NCBI GenBank assembly: GCA_030696345.1
Contig: JAUYSK010000027.1
Location: 310,001-374,000, forward strand
Length of the DNA stretch: 64,000 nucleotides
Source of the DNA: Azonexus sp.
Lineage (GTDB): Bacteria; Pseudomonadota; Gammaproteobacteria; Burkholderiales; Rhodocyclaceae
Reading direction: 5' to 3'
A model generated the notes under the pieces. That model was not told the origin of the DNA, ran no database searches, and was given only the letters and a program-made list of their open reading frames with translations. The position numbers and the translations under genes were made by a program. Below are positions 9,578 through 19,112 of this stretch, in pieces. Numbering within the stretch: position 1 is the first letter of the stretch; each line of letters opens with the position of its first letter.

Positions 9578-12427
9578 ATGACTGACTGGCGCCTGATGGT
9601 CGTCGACGATGACCGGCTTAGCGTGGCGCTGCTGACTGCTGCGTTGAGGTATCTGGGGGCGATCGACGTCGCCGTCAATGGCGAGGAAGCGCTGCTTCGA
9701 CTTGAAACCGACCCCCTGCCTGACCTTATCCTGCTCGATATGTGGATGCCCGGCCTGAGCGGCTTCGATGTCTGCGTCGCCCTGAAGGCCAATCCGCGGC
9801 TGGCATCCATCCCGGTGATTTTTGTTACTGGCACGACTGATCATGCATCGGAAACGCGGGCACTTGAAGCAGGGGCGGTCGATTTCATTTCAAAACCCCT
9901 GAATCTTCCGGCCGTCCAGGCGCGGGTACGCACACAATTGACGCTGCTTGAACAAAAACGTTCGCTGGAAGAGCGCGTCGCGTTTCAATCGTCGAGAATC
10001 GAAGAACTACTCAATTCCATCCCCGACCCGATCTGGTTCAAGGATGCCGCCGGCGTTTATGTCACGGTAAACCCAGCAACCCTGCGGGCCTTCGAACGCA
10101 CCGAAGCGGAGGTGCTCAACCACACTGTTCGCGATTTGTTCCCGCCTGAAATTGTCGCCCGCTCCGAGGCAGACGACAGGGAAGTGCTCGAAACCGGCAA
10201 GCCGGGCACGTACGAACTCGAGACCCATTCACCAAGCACCGGCCAGCGTTACTTCTGGGAAATCATCAAGACTCCGGTCACCACAGGCTCAATCTCGCAA
10301 CATGGCGTACTGTCGATTGCCCGGGATGTCACTTTGCGCAAGGAAACTGAAAGCAATTTGCGCATGCTCTCGCTGGCGGTCGAGCAAAGCCCGAACGCAA
10401 TCATCATTACCGATGGTGATGCCCGGGTCGAATATGTGAATGCTGCGTTCTGCCGAATCACCGGTTATTCGGCCGCGTCAGCCATCGGACAACCTGCTGG
10501 ATTTCTGAGCTCCGGAAAAACGCCTTCAGCCACCTATGCAGAAATGTGGAAGGCGCTGGCTGAAGGAAAATCGTGGCGGGGACGCTTCATCAATCTGACG
10601 CGCAATGGCAGCGAATTCACCGAAATAGCCAACGTTACTGCGATCCGTGATGCCAATGGCAAGGTCATCCATTACCTCTCGATTCAGGAAAACATCACGG
10701 AACGCATCCAGCTGGCCGAAGCCGCCAGTCAAGCTCTCGCCGCTACTGAAGTTGCCGAGGCCGCCAACGAAGCGAAAAGCCGCTTTCTGGCCAACATGAG
10801 CCATGAGATTCGCACGCCGATGAATGCGATCATCGGCCTGACTCACCTGATGCGCCAGGAGCAGCAAACGCCATTTCAGGCGGAACGACTGGAAAGCATA
10901 TCCATCTCCGCCGAGCATCTGCTGAGCGTCATCAATGACATCCTTGATATCTCGAAAATCGAGGCCGGCCGGATGGAACTGGCTCCCATCGACTTTAGTC
11001 TTGCCGATGTAATTGCCAATGTCTCGACGCAGGTTGCCGAGCGAGTCCGGACCAAGGGACTTCAGTTCATTTCCGATGTTGCCGGGATACCACCTGCCCT
11101 GCATGGTGACGCAATGCGTTTGACCCAGATTCTGCTCAATTACATCGGCAATGCCATCAAATTCACGGCTGCGGGTTCGATCAAGTTGATTGGTCGGGTG
11201 CTCGAAGAAACCGACAATACCATCCTCGTCCGATTCACCGTTGAAGACAGCGGCATCGGCATTTCGCCGGAGCATCTGCCGCGAATGTTTCAGGCTTTTG
11301 AACAAGCCGACAAATCGACAACCCGTAAATTCGGCGGGACCGGGCTTGGCTTGCGCATCAATCGTCACCTCGCGCAATTGATGGGCGGGGATGCCGGCGT
11401 CGAAAGCACGCCGGGGGTGGGCAGCAGATTTTGGGCCACCATGCGCCTGAGCCATGCAAAGGCAAACCTGAAAGCGTTATCCAGCAATGCGCCTCAACTG
11501 AACGAGCTCATCGCCACCCTGGCCGCAAACAGCCGGAGAATTCGTGTTCTTTTGGCAGAGGACAACCCGATCAATCAGGAAGTGGCACTTTCCATGCTGT
11601 CACAAGTCGGCATTGTCGCTGACCTCGCCGCCAACGGTGCCGAGGCGGTAGCCGCTGCCAAGGCCAATCCCTATGACCTGATCCTGATGGACATGCAAAT
11701 GCCTGAAATGGATGGACTGGCCGCGACGCAGGCCATCCGCCTCCTTCCGGGCTACGCCACAACCCCCATCGTCGCCATGACGGCAAATGCTTTTGAAGAG
11801 GATCGCAGGGCCTGCCTGGCAGCAGGCATGAACGACCATGTCGCCAAGCCGGTCAACCCAACTACGCTTTACTCAGTCCTGCTGAAGTGGTTATTAAGCC
11901 AGCCTTTAGACATGCGAAACCTTGGTCATTCCCGCGAAAGCGGGAATCCAGTTCGACCATGGACTCCCGCTTCCGGAGTGACGAATTTGATTGCCGGGCA
12001 AATAAACAACTTCGAGCCGGTCACTTCAGAAGAAATTCCGGCGCTCGATACTTCGCCCATGAACTCGGCGGCATCCTCCCTGGCCCAACTGGCAGGGCTC
12101 GATTATTCAATCGGCCTGCAACGGATGAGTGGCAAAGTTGAGGTCTATGAGAAGTTGCTGCGTCAATTTTCCACCAACGCCGAGAAGGAAATGGCCGCCT
12201 TGCGCCAATGCCTTGCTGATGACCAGCGCGACAAGGCCCGCAGGCTTGCCCATAGTCTGAAGGGATCGTCAGGCATATTGGGCGCGACAGGCATGCATGA
12301 ACTGGCTTCGGCGCTGGAAGAATCACTCCGCAGCCAAGCCGACGGCGGGCTGGTCGCTGCGCATCTTGAGGCACTCGCGCTTGAAACCCGGCGGCTGACT
12401 GACGGTATCGCCAACGCGTCTCAATGA
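9578..12427 (+). CDS. Hybrid histidine kinase (REC-PAS-PAS-HisKA-ATPase-REC-HPt)
   Basis: This soluble 949-residue phosphorelay protein has no transmembrane helix. Domains in order are a receiver (about 5-120, D54), PAS (about 150-260), PAS (about 265-385), HisKA with H409 ([10 protein letters not shown]), ATPase (about 510-625), a second receiver (about 650-765, LMDMQMPEMDG) and a C-terminal HPt with H892 (AHSLKGSSG). The G-box reads GGTGLGLRI, with Arg where Ala or Ser is usual. A REP-type element is read in frame between receiver 2 and HPt (residues about 782-803). It is probably cotranscribed with the response regulator ending at 9568. Confidence 0.93.
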   Translation: MTDWRLMVVDDDRLSVALLTAALRYLGAIDVAVNGEEALLRLETDPLPDLILLDMWMPGLSGFDVCVALKANPRLASIPVIFVTGTTDHASETRALEAGAVDFISKPLNLPAVQARVRTQLTLLEQKRSLEERVAFQSSRIEELLNSIPDPIWFKDAAGVYVTVNPATLRAFERTEAEVLNHTVRDLFPPEIVARSEADDREVLETGKPGTYELETHSPSTGQRYFWEIIKTPVTTGSISQHGVLSIARDVTLRKETESNLRMLSLAVEQSPNAIIITDGDARVEYVNAAFCRITGYSAASAIGQPAGFLSSGKTPSATYAEMWKALAEGKSWRGRFINLTRNGSEFTEIANVTAIRDANGKVIHYLSIQENITERIQLAEAASQALAATEVAEAANEAKSRFLANMSHEIRTPMNAIIGLTHLMRQEQQTPFQAERLESISISAEHLLSVINDILDISKIEAGRMELAPIDFSLADVIANVSTQVAERVRTKGLQFISDVAGIPPALHGDAMRLTQILLNYIGNAIKFTAAGSIKLIGRVLEETDNTILVRFTVEDSGIGISPEHLPRMFQAFEQADKSTTRKFGGTGLGLRINRHLAQLMGGDAGVESTPGVGSRFWATMRLSHAKANLKALSSNAPQLNELIATLAANSRRIRVLLAEDNPINQEVALSMLSQVGIVADLAANGAEAVAAAKANPYDLILMDMQMPEMDGLAATQAIRLLPGYATTPIVAMTANAFEEDRRACLAAGMNDHVAKPVNPTTLYSVLLKWLLSQPLDMRNLGHSRESGNPVRPWTPASGVTNLIAGQINNFEPVTSEEIPALDTSPMNSAASSLAQLAGLDYSIGLQRMSGKVEVYEKLLRQFSTNAEKEMAALRQCLADDQRDKARRLAHSLKGSSGILGATGMHELASALEESLRSQADGGLVAAHLEALALETRRLTDGIANASQ
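11924..11985. repeat. REP-like element inside a coding sequence
   Basis: CATTCCCGCGAAAGCGGGAA, followed about 15 bases later by GGACTCCCGCTTCCGGAGTGACGAA, is the well-known proteobacterial repeat type GTCATTCCCGCGAAAGCGGG with its degenerate mirror arm. Such elements normally lie between genes. Here it is translated as HSRESGNPVRPWTPASG in the flexible linker between the second receiver and the HPt domain of the hybrid kinase, and it keeps the frame. Confidence 0.75.
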
Positions 12428-12446
12428 AGCGACGCTCAGCTTTCGG

Positions 12447-14564
12447 CTACGAAGTCTGGCGCTCCCAGATGCTGACTTCGGACAAGGTGTGCTGAAACTT
12501 CCGTTTCGTTTCGCGAATCACAAAGGGCACTGACAGCGGCCCGCTGACCAGGCGGAAGTGTTTGCCGAGCATGGCTTTCAGGCCATCGAGCGTCCCGAAA
12601 TTCTCGCCATCCTTCTTGAAGCCGCCAATCCACGCCTCCCGCCTGGTGTGTTCCGCCAGCCAGGTGTAAGGCGAGGAGATCAGCAGCAGTCCGCCGGGGT
12701 TCAGGCGCTCATGGATCGATTCGAGGAATTTCGCCGGGCTGTACAGGCGGTCAATCAGATTGGCTGCCAGAATGAGGTCGTAGCCGGAAAATTGGGGCTT
12801 GAGATTGCAGGCGTCGCCCTGAAAGAACTCGACTTTACCGACAAAGCGGTCGAGATCGAGTTCGGCCAGCGTCCGTTCCTTGTAGGCAACCAGTTCGCCC
12901 TCCTCGACCAGCGTGTAACGCAAGCGGCCCTGCTCGGCCAGCTGCGTGCCCACGCTGACAAAGCGGGCGGAAAAATCGATGCCGGTAACTTTCTCGAAAT
13001 GCCGGGCCAGCTCAAACGTGGCACGCCCGGTGGCGCAACCAAGATCGAGCGCCTTGCCGGCCGGTTTGTCGCCCATCGCGGCGATGGCCAGCTGGGCCAG
13101 GGCACGCGGGAAGTTGGGCACGTCGAAATAGCGGTCGCCATAATGGAATTCGGCATATTCGGAAACCAGCCGGTCCGTTTCGTAGTGCGAAGTTTCGGTT
13201 GCCGCAGGTGCGTTCGAGACAACATAGCGGAAACCGGCATGCTGGAAGAAATGGCGGCGGAAAGCATAGCGCGCGACGGGGTGCGCCTCGTTGCCGCAGG
13301 AAACCCAGGCGCCGCCCTTGATCAGGTTATGGCGATCATCGAAGGTCGGCGTCGTGAAGTCGTCGTAAATCGGATGCACCTGAAAACCCGGAAAGGGGTA
13401 GATCGGCGTTTCGGTCCATTGCCAGACATTGCCGACCACATCGAACAACGGCCCATGGGCAAATTCGCCGACTGGGCAGGAAGAGGCGTAATGATCAAGC
13501 CCGATGTTGGCGGGCAGCGCCCCCTCGGCCGCGAACTCGCCGACACCGGCAAAGGTTCGTAGCGCCTGCCATTCATCTTCGCTCGGCAAGCGTACCGGCT
13601 GGCCGGTGACCCGTGCCTGCCACTGGCAGAAAGCCTTGGCCTCGTGGTAGTTGGTTTCTACCGGCCAATCCCACGGCATCGGAACTTCTTCCAGCATCAG
13701 GCGCAAGCGCCATTCGTCGCCATGCCTGATCCAGAACGTCGGGTGCCTGGCCCCGGTAAATTTCTTCCAGGCAGCTCCTTCTTCGAGCCATAGCGAGTCA
13801 TCGGCGTATCCACCAGCCTCGACGAAGGCAAGAAACTCCTGATTGGAGACCAGATAGCGGCTGACCTGAAACGCTGCGGTGGACGCCTCGTGGGCGCCAA
13901 ATTCATTGTCCCAGCCGTAAACGACAGGCTCGCTTCGCTCCCGGCCCAGGCGCAACTCACTGGCCGGAATATCGACCAGAGCATTTAGCGGAGCGGGCGA
14001 ACTTGTCCGGCAAGGTGCCCAGGCGGCATGCGGTGTGACGTACTTCAACTGGTGCTGGCGAATCAGGACCGACGATGTTTCCAGATGGATGCGCTCGTGC
14101 TCGATACCCATCAGGATCACCCACCACGGATGATCCCAGCCGATCGGCAAGCTCAGCGGCAGCGTGCGGATCAAACGCTCGATCGTTGCCCGCGCCGCCT
14201 GACGATAGGCACGGACTTCCTCAACGCTGGGCCAGTGGTAGCGGGATTCACTGAGATCATCCCAGCTCATTTCATCGACCCCGATCGCAAACATCGACTC
14301 GAACCCCGGGTTGATGCGTTGCTCAACCAGACCGGCCAGCACCAGCTTGTTGATGAAAAACGTCGCGGTATGGCCGAAGTAGAAAATCAGCGGGTGACGC
14401 AGGGCGATCGGCTTGACGAAATACGCCTCGTCGCAGGTCAGCACCTCAAACAATTGCTCGTAGCGGTCAAAGGTCGCGTGGAAATAGTCGAGGATTTCCG
14501 CCCGCTTGCGTTCGACATCGCCCCCGGTGAGCAAGGGCGATTTTGGAAAATTGGGTCTGGACAT
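12447..14564 (-). CDS. ovoA: OvoA, 5-histidylcysteine sulfoxide synthase with methyltransferase domain
   Basis: This 705-residue enzyme makes the ovothiol precursor. Its iron-dependent sulfoxide synthase part joins His C5 to Cys, and its C-terminal SAM-dependent part is the presumed 4-mercaptohistidine N-methyltransferase. The iron ligands fit H65 (FYFGHTATF) and H156-x3-H160-x-E162 (HERIHLETS) in the DinB-like domain. The middle is a formylglycine-enzyme-like (sulfatase-modifying) domain (about 190-460, GNVWQWTETPIYPFPG), and the last part has the SAM motif ALDLGCATGRATFEL. Length and three-domain order match bacterial OvoA. EgtB is shorter and lacks the methyltransferase. The PLP-dependent OvoB lyase gene is not in the window. 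Product: antioxidant thiohistidine. Confidence 0.93.
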   Translation of the reverse strand: MSRPNFPKSPLLTGGDVERKRAEILDYFHATFDRYEQLFEVLTCDEAYFVKPIALRHPLIFYFGHTATFFINKLVLAGLVEQRINPGFESMFAIGVDEMSWDDLSESRYHWPSVEEVRAYRQAARATIERLIRTLPLSLPIGWDHPWWVILMGIEHERIHLETSSVLIRQHQLKYVTPHAAWAPCRTSSPAPLNALVDIPASELRLGRERSEPVVYGWDNEFGAHEASTAAFQVSRYLVSNQEFLAFVEAGGYADDSLWLEEGAAWKKFTGARHPTFWIRHGDEWRLRLMLEEVPMPWDWPVETNYHEAKAFCQWQARVTGQPVRLPSEDEWQALRTFAGVGEFAAEGALPANIGLDHYASSCPVGEFAHGPLFDVVGNVWQWTETPIYPFPGFQVHPIYDDFTTPTFDDRHNLIKGGAWVSCGNEAHPVARYAFRRHFFQHAGFRYVVSNAPAATETSHYETDRLVSEYAEFHYGDRYFDVPNFPRALAQLAIAAMGDKPAGKALDLGCATGRATFELARHFEKVTGIDFSARFVSVGTQLAEQGRLRYTLVEEGELVAYKERTLAELDLDRFVGKVEFFQGDACNLKPQFSGYDLILAANLIDRLYSPAKFLESIHERLNPGGLLLISSPYTWLAEHTRREAWIGGFKKDGENFGTLDGLKAMLGKHFRLVSGPLSVPFVIRETKRKFQHTLSEVSIWERQTS

Positions 14565-14714
14565 GGAATTCCTGCTCTCGGTGGATATTTCAGAATATTT
14601 TTATAGCCGGCATTTTACCGCCTGCACAACACCCGATACGTTCCCGGCATGCAACCATGAGAATTCGCCTCCACTCAACTAAAATGCCCGAACAAACTAA
14701 CGCGGAGCAAACCT

Positions 14715-15074
14715 GTGAGTCATGCAAAACCTTGTGAAGTCGCTCTCGCCGTCAAATTCACCCCGGAATTGCTCGCCGGCCTTGATGCGCTGCGTCTGGC
14801 CTGGAAAAGTGATCCCGCCAGCCCGCCGAAAGGCATCTCCTGTTCGGAATCCAAGGAAGGCCAGTTTGTCGTGGTCGCTGCGGAATCCGCTTTCGTCACC
14901 CTGCCCGGCGCCTGCGTCATCAAGGGCATCGGCGCCATCGAACTGGCCGGTGCCGAGCCGGCTTTCGAGGAAGGGGTCAACTCGAAAAGCCTGATCCTCA
15001 AGGCGACGGACGAAGGTTGGAAGTTTTCCGTCAAGTTCATGCAGCCTATCGTTCGCAAGCGCAACCTGAAGTAA
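14715..15074 (+). CDS. Conserved small protein of unknown function
   Basis: This 119-residue soluble protein has a GTG start (GTGAGTCATGCA) preceded by a GGAG ribosome site. It has no signal peptide or membrane segment and no motif that I recognise. Its composition is ordinary and it ends in a basic tail (IVRKRNLK). It stands alone between ovoA, which runs the other way, and a cupin gene 69 bases downstream. The reading frame, codon use and ribosome site support a real gene. Confidence 0.6.
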   Translation: MSHAKPCEVALAVKFTPELLAGLDALRLAWKSDPASPPKGISCSESKEGQFVVVAAESAFVTLPGACVIKGIGAIELAGAEPAFEEGVNSKSLILKATDEGWKFSVKFMQPIVRKRNLK

Positions 15075-15143
15075 CTCGCAGAAATCGTTCCGGCACTTTG
15101 CTGGAACTTGATCGGGCGGCTGATGGACTAAGCGCAATACCCC

Positions 15144-15887
15144 ATGAAAGCCACCGTGAATAATCCATTCACCCTGATCAATGTCGATTTCGACCGCCGC
15201 GTCGTCGTCCCGCCCGCCGGGCCAAAAAGCTGGGTCGCCTCGCCCTGTGCCGGTGTCTGGCGTCATCAACTCGACCGGACAGGCGGCGAAGTTGCCCGGG
15301 CCACCAGCATCGTCCGCTACGAGCCCGGCGCTGCCTTCAACCTGCACACGCATGGCGGCGGCGAGGAAATTCTGGTTCTGGAAGGCAGCCTCGCCGACGA
15401 ACATGGCACGTACCCGCCCGGCACTTATCTCCGCAACCCGCCCGGTTCAAGCCATGCGCCTTTCACCACGGAAGGCTGCGTGCTGTTCGTCAAGCTCTGG
15501 CAGTTCATGCCTGGCGATACTCAGTCAGTACGGATTGATACCAGCAGCGCCGACTGGTATCCGGGCCTGGTACCGGGGCTCTCGGTGATGCCACTACATG
15601 AATTCGAGGGCATCAGTTCGGCGCTGGTCCGCTGGGCACCGCATACCCGTTTCAATGCCCACACCCATCCGGGGGGCGAGGAAATCCTCGTCCTTTCTGG
15701 CCTGTTCCGCGACGAACACGGCGAATATCCGGCCGGCACCTGGTTGCGCAGCCCGCGCTGGAGTAGCCACACCCCCTTCACAGGGGCCGAAGGCGCGACC
15801 ATTTACGTCAAAGTTGGGCATCTGGGTGCGGCACTGCTGCAGCCGGAGGCGGTTGCACTTGGGGTTCCAAGGAGCATTCCCGCTTAA
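15144..15887 (+). CDS. Double-cupin protein of the ChrR type
   Basis: The 247-residue protein consists of two homologous cupin domains. Each has the metal-binding motif 1, HTHGGGEEILVLEG at about 68-81 and HTHPGGEEILVLSG in the second half, with a YPPGTYLRNPPGSSH-like second motif. Both domains keep the His/Glu ligands for Zn, Mn or Fe. It resembles the cupin half of ChrR-like anti-sigma factors but lacks the N-terminal zinc anti-sigma domain and has no adjacent ECF sigma gene. It is therefore more likely a small cupin enzyme or sensor. Substrate unknown. Confidence 0.8.
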   Translation: MKATVNNPFTLINVDFDRRVVVPPAGPKSWVASPCAGVWRHQLDRTGGEVARATSIVRYEPGAAFNLHTHGGGEEILVLEGSLADEHGTYPPGTYLRNPPGSSHAPFTTEGCVLFVKLWQFMPGDTQSVRIDTSSADWYPGLVPGLSVMPLHEFEGISSALVRWAPHTRFNAHTHPGGEEILVLSGLFRDEHGEYPAGTWLRSPRWSSHTPFTGAEGATIYVKVGHLGAALLQPEAVALGVPRSIPA

Positions 15888-15901
15888 CGAGCCTAACCAG
15901 C

Positions 15902-16798
15902 TCACGCCGCCAGCGACAAACTCGCCCAAAGATGTGCCCCGACCAGCGCCCGCCATGGTGAGAACTGGTCCAGCCGGGCCTGCGCCTCTGCTTCGCCGAC
16001 TTTCTCCGATCTGGCGAACAGCCCCTGCAAGGCCCGGCGCACGGCGGCGTCACCGTGCAGCGAGCCATCGAGCCAGCCAAAGCCACGCAGCAGGGCGTAA
16101 TTGACTGTCCATGGGCCAATGCCGCGGATGGCTAGCAGGCGGCTGCGGATTTCGTCGACGGGCAACGTTTCCAACCATTCGTCGAGCGGCAATTGGCCGG
16201 CCAGCACCTGCGCGCTGACGGCAAGCAGCGTTTGCGTCTTGCTCTGCGAAAAGCCGGCGGCGCGCAGATCGGCCTCGCTCAAGGCGGCCAGACTGCTGGC
16301 ATCGGGATAGCAAGCCAGGCCACTCGAATGGACGAGGCCGGCCGCCTTGATCAGCTTGCGCCGCATCGATACCGCCGCGCTGACACTGATCTGCTGGCCG
16401 GTGATGGCCCAGGTCAGTGCTTCAAAAGGGGTGGCAGCGAGCGGCACACGCAAGCCGGACTGGCGGGCAATCAGCCAGCCGAGTTGGGGATGCTGGCGGT
16501 GGAGTGCTTCAAAAGCCTCGACCGGTTGCGTCAACCCGAGCATGCGTCCGACATGGCTGGCCAGCATTTCAGTACTTGCTGCGGTGGACGTGCCATCCAG
16601 AGCAATTTCCACCTCGGCCTGCTGCGCCTGAAAATGCACGCATAGGCAGGCGACCTGCCCTTGCCAAACCAAGGCCTTTTCGAGCCGGTCGGCCGTGACG
16701 CGTTCGGCCACGGCCTGCGGATCTCGGTGATGGAATTTCAGAATGTCGGCAGCGCGAAAGCCGGCGGGCAGTTCAAGGCTGCAGCGAAAGACCGACAT
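15902..16798 (-). CDS. alkA: DNA-3-methyladenine glycosylase II
   Basis: The 298-residue protein has an AlkA N-terminal domain and a helix-hairpin-helix glycosylase domain. It shows FEALTWAITGQQISVSAA, the HhH motif LLAIRGIGPWTVNYALLRGF and the catalytic Asp region in WLDGSLHGDAAVRRAL. It removes alkylated bases in base-excision repair. The ATG overlaps the stop codon of alkB by one base, so the two are translationally coupled. No ada-like regulator is fused or adjacent. Confidence 0.93.
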   Translation of the reverse strand: MSVFRCSLELPAGFRAADILKFHHRDPQAVAERVTADRLEKALVWQGQVACLCVHFQAQQAEVEIALDGTSTAASTEMLASHVGRMLGLTQPVEAFEALHRQHPQLGWLIARQSGLRVPLAATPFEALTWAITGQQISVSAAVSMRRKLIKAAGLVHSSGLACYPDASSLAALSEADLRAAGFSQSKTQTLLAVSAQVLAGQLPLDEWLETLPVDEIRSRLLAIRGIGPWTVNYALLRGFGWLDGSLHGDAAVRRALQGLFARSEKVGEAEAQARLDQFSPWRALVGAHLWASLSLAA

Positions 16799-17448
16799 CA
16801 ATGCGCCTTGCGGAAAGTCAGGTTCAATCGGCAGGCGCCGACCAGCGGATGGGCACCATCCTTGACGGCCAGCACGCCGTGGTATCGCAGGCGATCGGGG
16901 CCGCCCCAGACCACCACATCGCCATGGGTCAACGGGATGCGCCGGGCCGGATCGGATCGCTTCAAGCCACCGAAGAGAAAAACCGCCGGTAGGCCGAGCG
17001 AAACGGAGACGATGGGTTGGCTGAAATCGCGCTCGTCCTTGTCCTGATGCAAAGACATGCGGGCACCGGGTTCGTAGCGGTTGATCAGACAGGCATCCGG
17101 CACGAAGTCGCCAAAGTCGGCTTCGGCCGCGGCTTCTGCAGCCAGACGAAGGAAAAGTGCTGGCAACGGCGGCCAGGGCTGGCCGCTTTCTGGATCGCTG
17201 GCCGCATAGCGATAGCCGGCTTCGTCGGTCACCCAGCCCAGCGGCCCGCAATTGCTCATCGCCACCGACATCCGAAAACCGCCCGGCGTCTGCATCTGGC
17301 GAAACGGTGCTGCGGCAACGATCCGGCCTACCGCCGCGAAAATCGCCTCGGCATTGGCCAGCGCAAAGCTGCGCAAAACCATCGTGCCCGGGCCAAGGCG
17401 TTCGGCCCATGGCTTTGGTTCAAGCTGAGCGAACAGATCACCGGTCAA
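16798..17448 (-). CDS. alkB: AlkB, Fe(II)/2-oxoglutarate DNA dealkylase
   Basis: The 216-residue dioxygenase has the iron ligands His and Asp in SLHQDKDERD, the distal His in LRYHGVLAV and the 2-oxoglutarate-binding Arg pair in CRLNLTFRKA. It oxidatively removes 1-methyladenine and 3-methylcytosine lesions. Length matches E. coli AlkB (216). It is the first gene of an alkB-alkA direct-repair and base-excision pair with a one-base overlap. Confidence 0.95.
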   Translation of the reverse strand: MTGDLFAQLEPKPWAERLGPGTMVLRSFALANAEAIFAAVGRIVAAAPFRQMQTPGGFRMSVAMSNCGPLGWVTDEAGYRYAASDPESGQPWPPLPALFLRLAAEAAAEADFGDFVPDACLINRYEPGARMSLHQDKDERDFSQPIVSVSLGLPAVFLFGGLKRSDPARRIPLTHGDVVVWGGPDRLRYHGVLAVKDGAHPLVGACRLNLTFRKAH

Positions 17449-17548
17449 AGCGAGGCCCCGAATGAACGAGTTTCACGCGACTGCCCGGCCAGCACAAGTG
17501 CTGCGGTGGACGGGCAAAAATCGGCATTTTCCGGATGGACATCAGCAC

Positions 17549-18961
17549 TCAGGGAAGTAGATAGGATGCTTTTTCGAGCACCCGAATCTCAGGATTATCC
17601 ATTGCCACGATGTCGAAACGAATCGGATTCGCCCCTTTCTTCCCGGCATCGGCCGGGGCTCGGACGACCATCATGACGGTCAGCATGGTGGCGGCCGGCA
17701 CGTCAACTTCACCGCTGCCGGAAATTTCGATACCCGGCAAACCTTCGACGGTAACGTTGTAGCGACGCGGCTGCTCTTCAGTATTCATCACCTTCAGGGT
17801 GAATATGTTTTCGATCCGCCCATCATCGGCTTCCCGTGAAAGCATGGAGCGGTCGCGAATGACGTCGACCTTGAGCGGGATGCGGTTGGCCAGGAACCAG
17901 GCAGCGAGGATGGTGATCAGAACAAGGACCGCCGTGTAGCCTAGGACTCGTGGCCGTATGACGTGGCTGACGATTTCCTTGTGGTCGAGATTCTTGAGCA
18001 TTGCATTTTCGGTCGAATAGCGAACCAGGCCGCGCGGCAGACCGACCTTGTCCATGACCTGATTGCAGACATCAACGCACGAGGCGCAACCGATGCACTC
18101 GTATTGCAGGCCGTTGCGGATATCGATCCCGGTCGGGCAAACCTTGACGCACAAGCCGCAATCGACACAGTCGCCCAGCCGGCCTTCCTTGGCATCGGCA
18201 CCCTGCATGCGCGCCCCCCGCGGTTCGCCCCGCTTGTTGTCGTAGGTGATGATCAAGGTATCGGGATCGAACATTGCACTCTGGAAGCGCGCGTAGGGGC
18301 ACATGTGCCGGCAGACCAGTTCCCGCATGTTGCCGGCCATCAGGTAGGTGAAACCGGCGTAGAAGAAGATCCAGAACATTTCCCAGCCGCCGAGGTTCCA
18401 GGCCAGCAGGTTGTGCCACAACTCTTTTACCGGGCTGAAATAGCCGGCCAGGGTAAATCCGGTCCACAGCGACAGGATCAGCCAGAGAAAATATTTGGTG
18501 AACTTGATGCGCATCTTCCGGGCGGTGAGCGGGCCGCCATCCAGCTTGATGCGGGCGTTGCGGTTGCCCTCCACCCAATTTTCTATCCACATGAAAACCT
18601 GGGTATAAACCATCTGCGGGCAGGCGTAGCCGCAGAACAGCCGGCCGGCAATGGTCGTGACCAGAAACAGGGTATAGGCCGAAACAATCAGCACGGCCGT
18701 CAGGTAGATCACATCCTGCGGCCAGAAAACGACGCCAAAGATGTAGAACTTGCGCTCGACAATGTCGAACAGCAGGGCTTGCCGGCCATTCCATTCGAGC
18801 CAGAGGCCGCCGTAAAAGATCGCCTGCGTCAGCACGACCATCACGATTCGCCAGTTGTCGAACAAGCCGCGGGCGCGCTTGGCGTAAATCTTCTGGTATT
18901 TACTGAACATCAAGGCGCTTTGATAGGCCAAGGCGCTGGTATCTCGTTGCTTCTCAGTCAT
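17549..18961 (-). CDS. ccoG: CcoG/FixG cytochrome oxidase accessory ferredoxin
   Basis: The 470-residue inner-membrane protein is involved in copper handling during assembly of cbb3-type cytochrome oxidase. It has five or so TM helices and the FixG motifs CGYACPQ and CRHMCPYARFQ. A double 4Fe-4S ferredoxin domain (CVDCGLCVKVCPTGIDIR and CIGCASCVDVC) is followed by a C-terminal Ig-like domain. The ccoNOPQ genes are not in the window. It stands alone, with divergent genes on its upstream side. Confidence 0.95.
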   Translation of the reverse strand: MTEKQRDTSALAYQSALMFSKYQKIYAKRARGLFDNWRIVMVVLTQAIFYGGLWLEWNGRQALLFDIVERKFYIFGVVFWPQDVIYLTAVLIVSAYTLFLVTTIAGRLFCGYACPQMVYTQVFMWIENWVEGNRNARIKLDGGPLTARKMRIKFTKYFLWLILSLWTGFTLAGYFSPVKELWHNLLAWNLGGWEMFWIFFYAGFTYLMAGNMRELVCRHMCPYARFQSAMFDPDTLIITYDNKRGEPRGARMQGADAKEGRLGDCVDCGLCVKVCPTGIDIRNGLQYECIGCASCVDVCNQVMDKVGLPRGLVRYSTENAMLKNLDHKEIVSHVIRPRVLGYTAVLVLITILAAWFLANRIPLKVDVIRDRSMLSREADDGRIENIFTLKVMNTEEQPRRYNVTVEGLPGIEISGSGEVDVPAATMLTVMMVVRAPADAGKKGANPIRFDIVAMDNPEIRVLEKASYLLP

Positions 18962-19112
18962 GATGGTCTTGCCTTTGCCTTACGGGCGTCGCGGAGTTAC
19001 AGCAGATGCTACGGCTGGCGTCGTGGCGGATATGTAACCTGAGTCACACAGCAAGGCCGACTTGCGACCAAGGTTCGCTAGAATGCCACTTTTTTCGTCT
19101 CCGTCTAAATTG

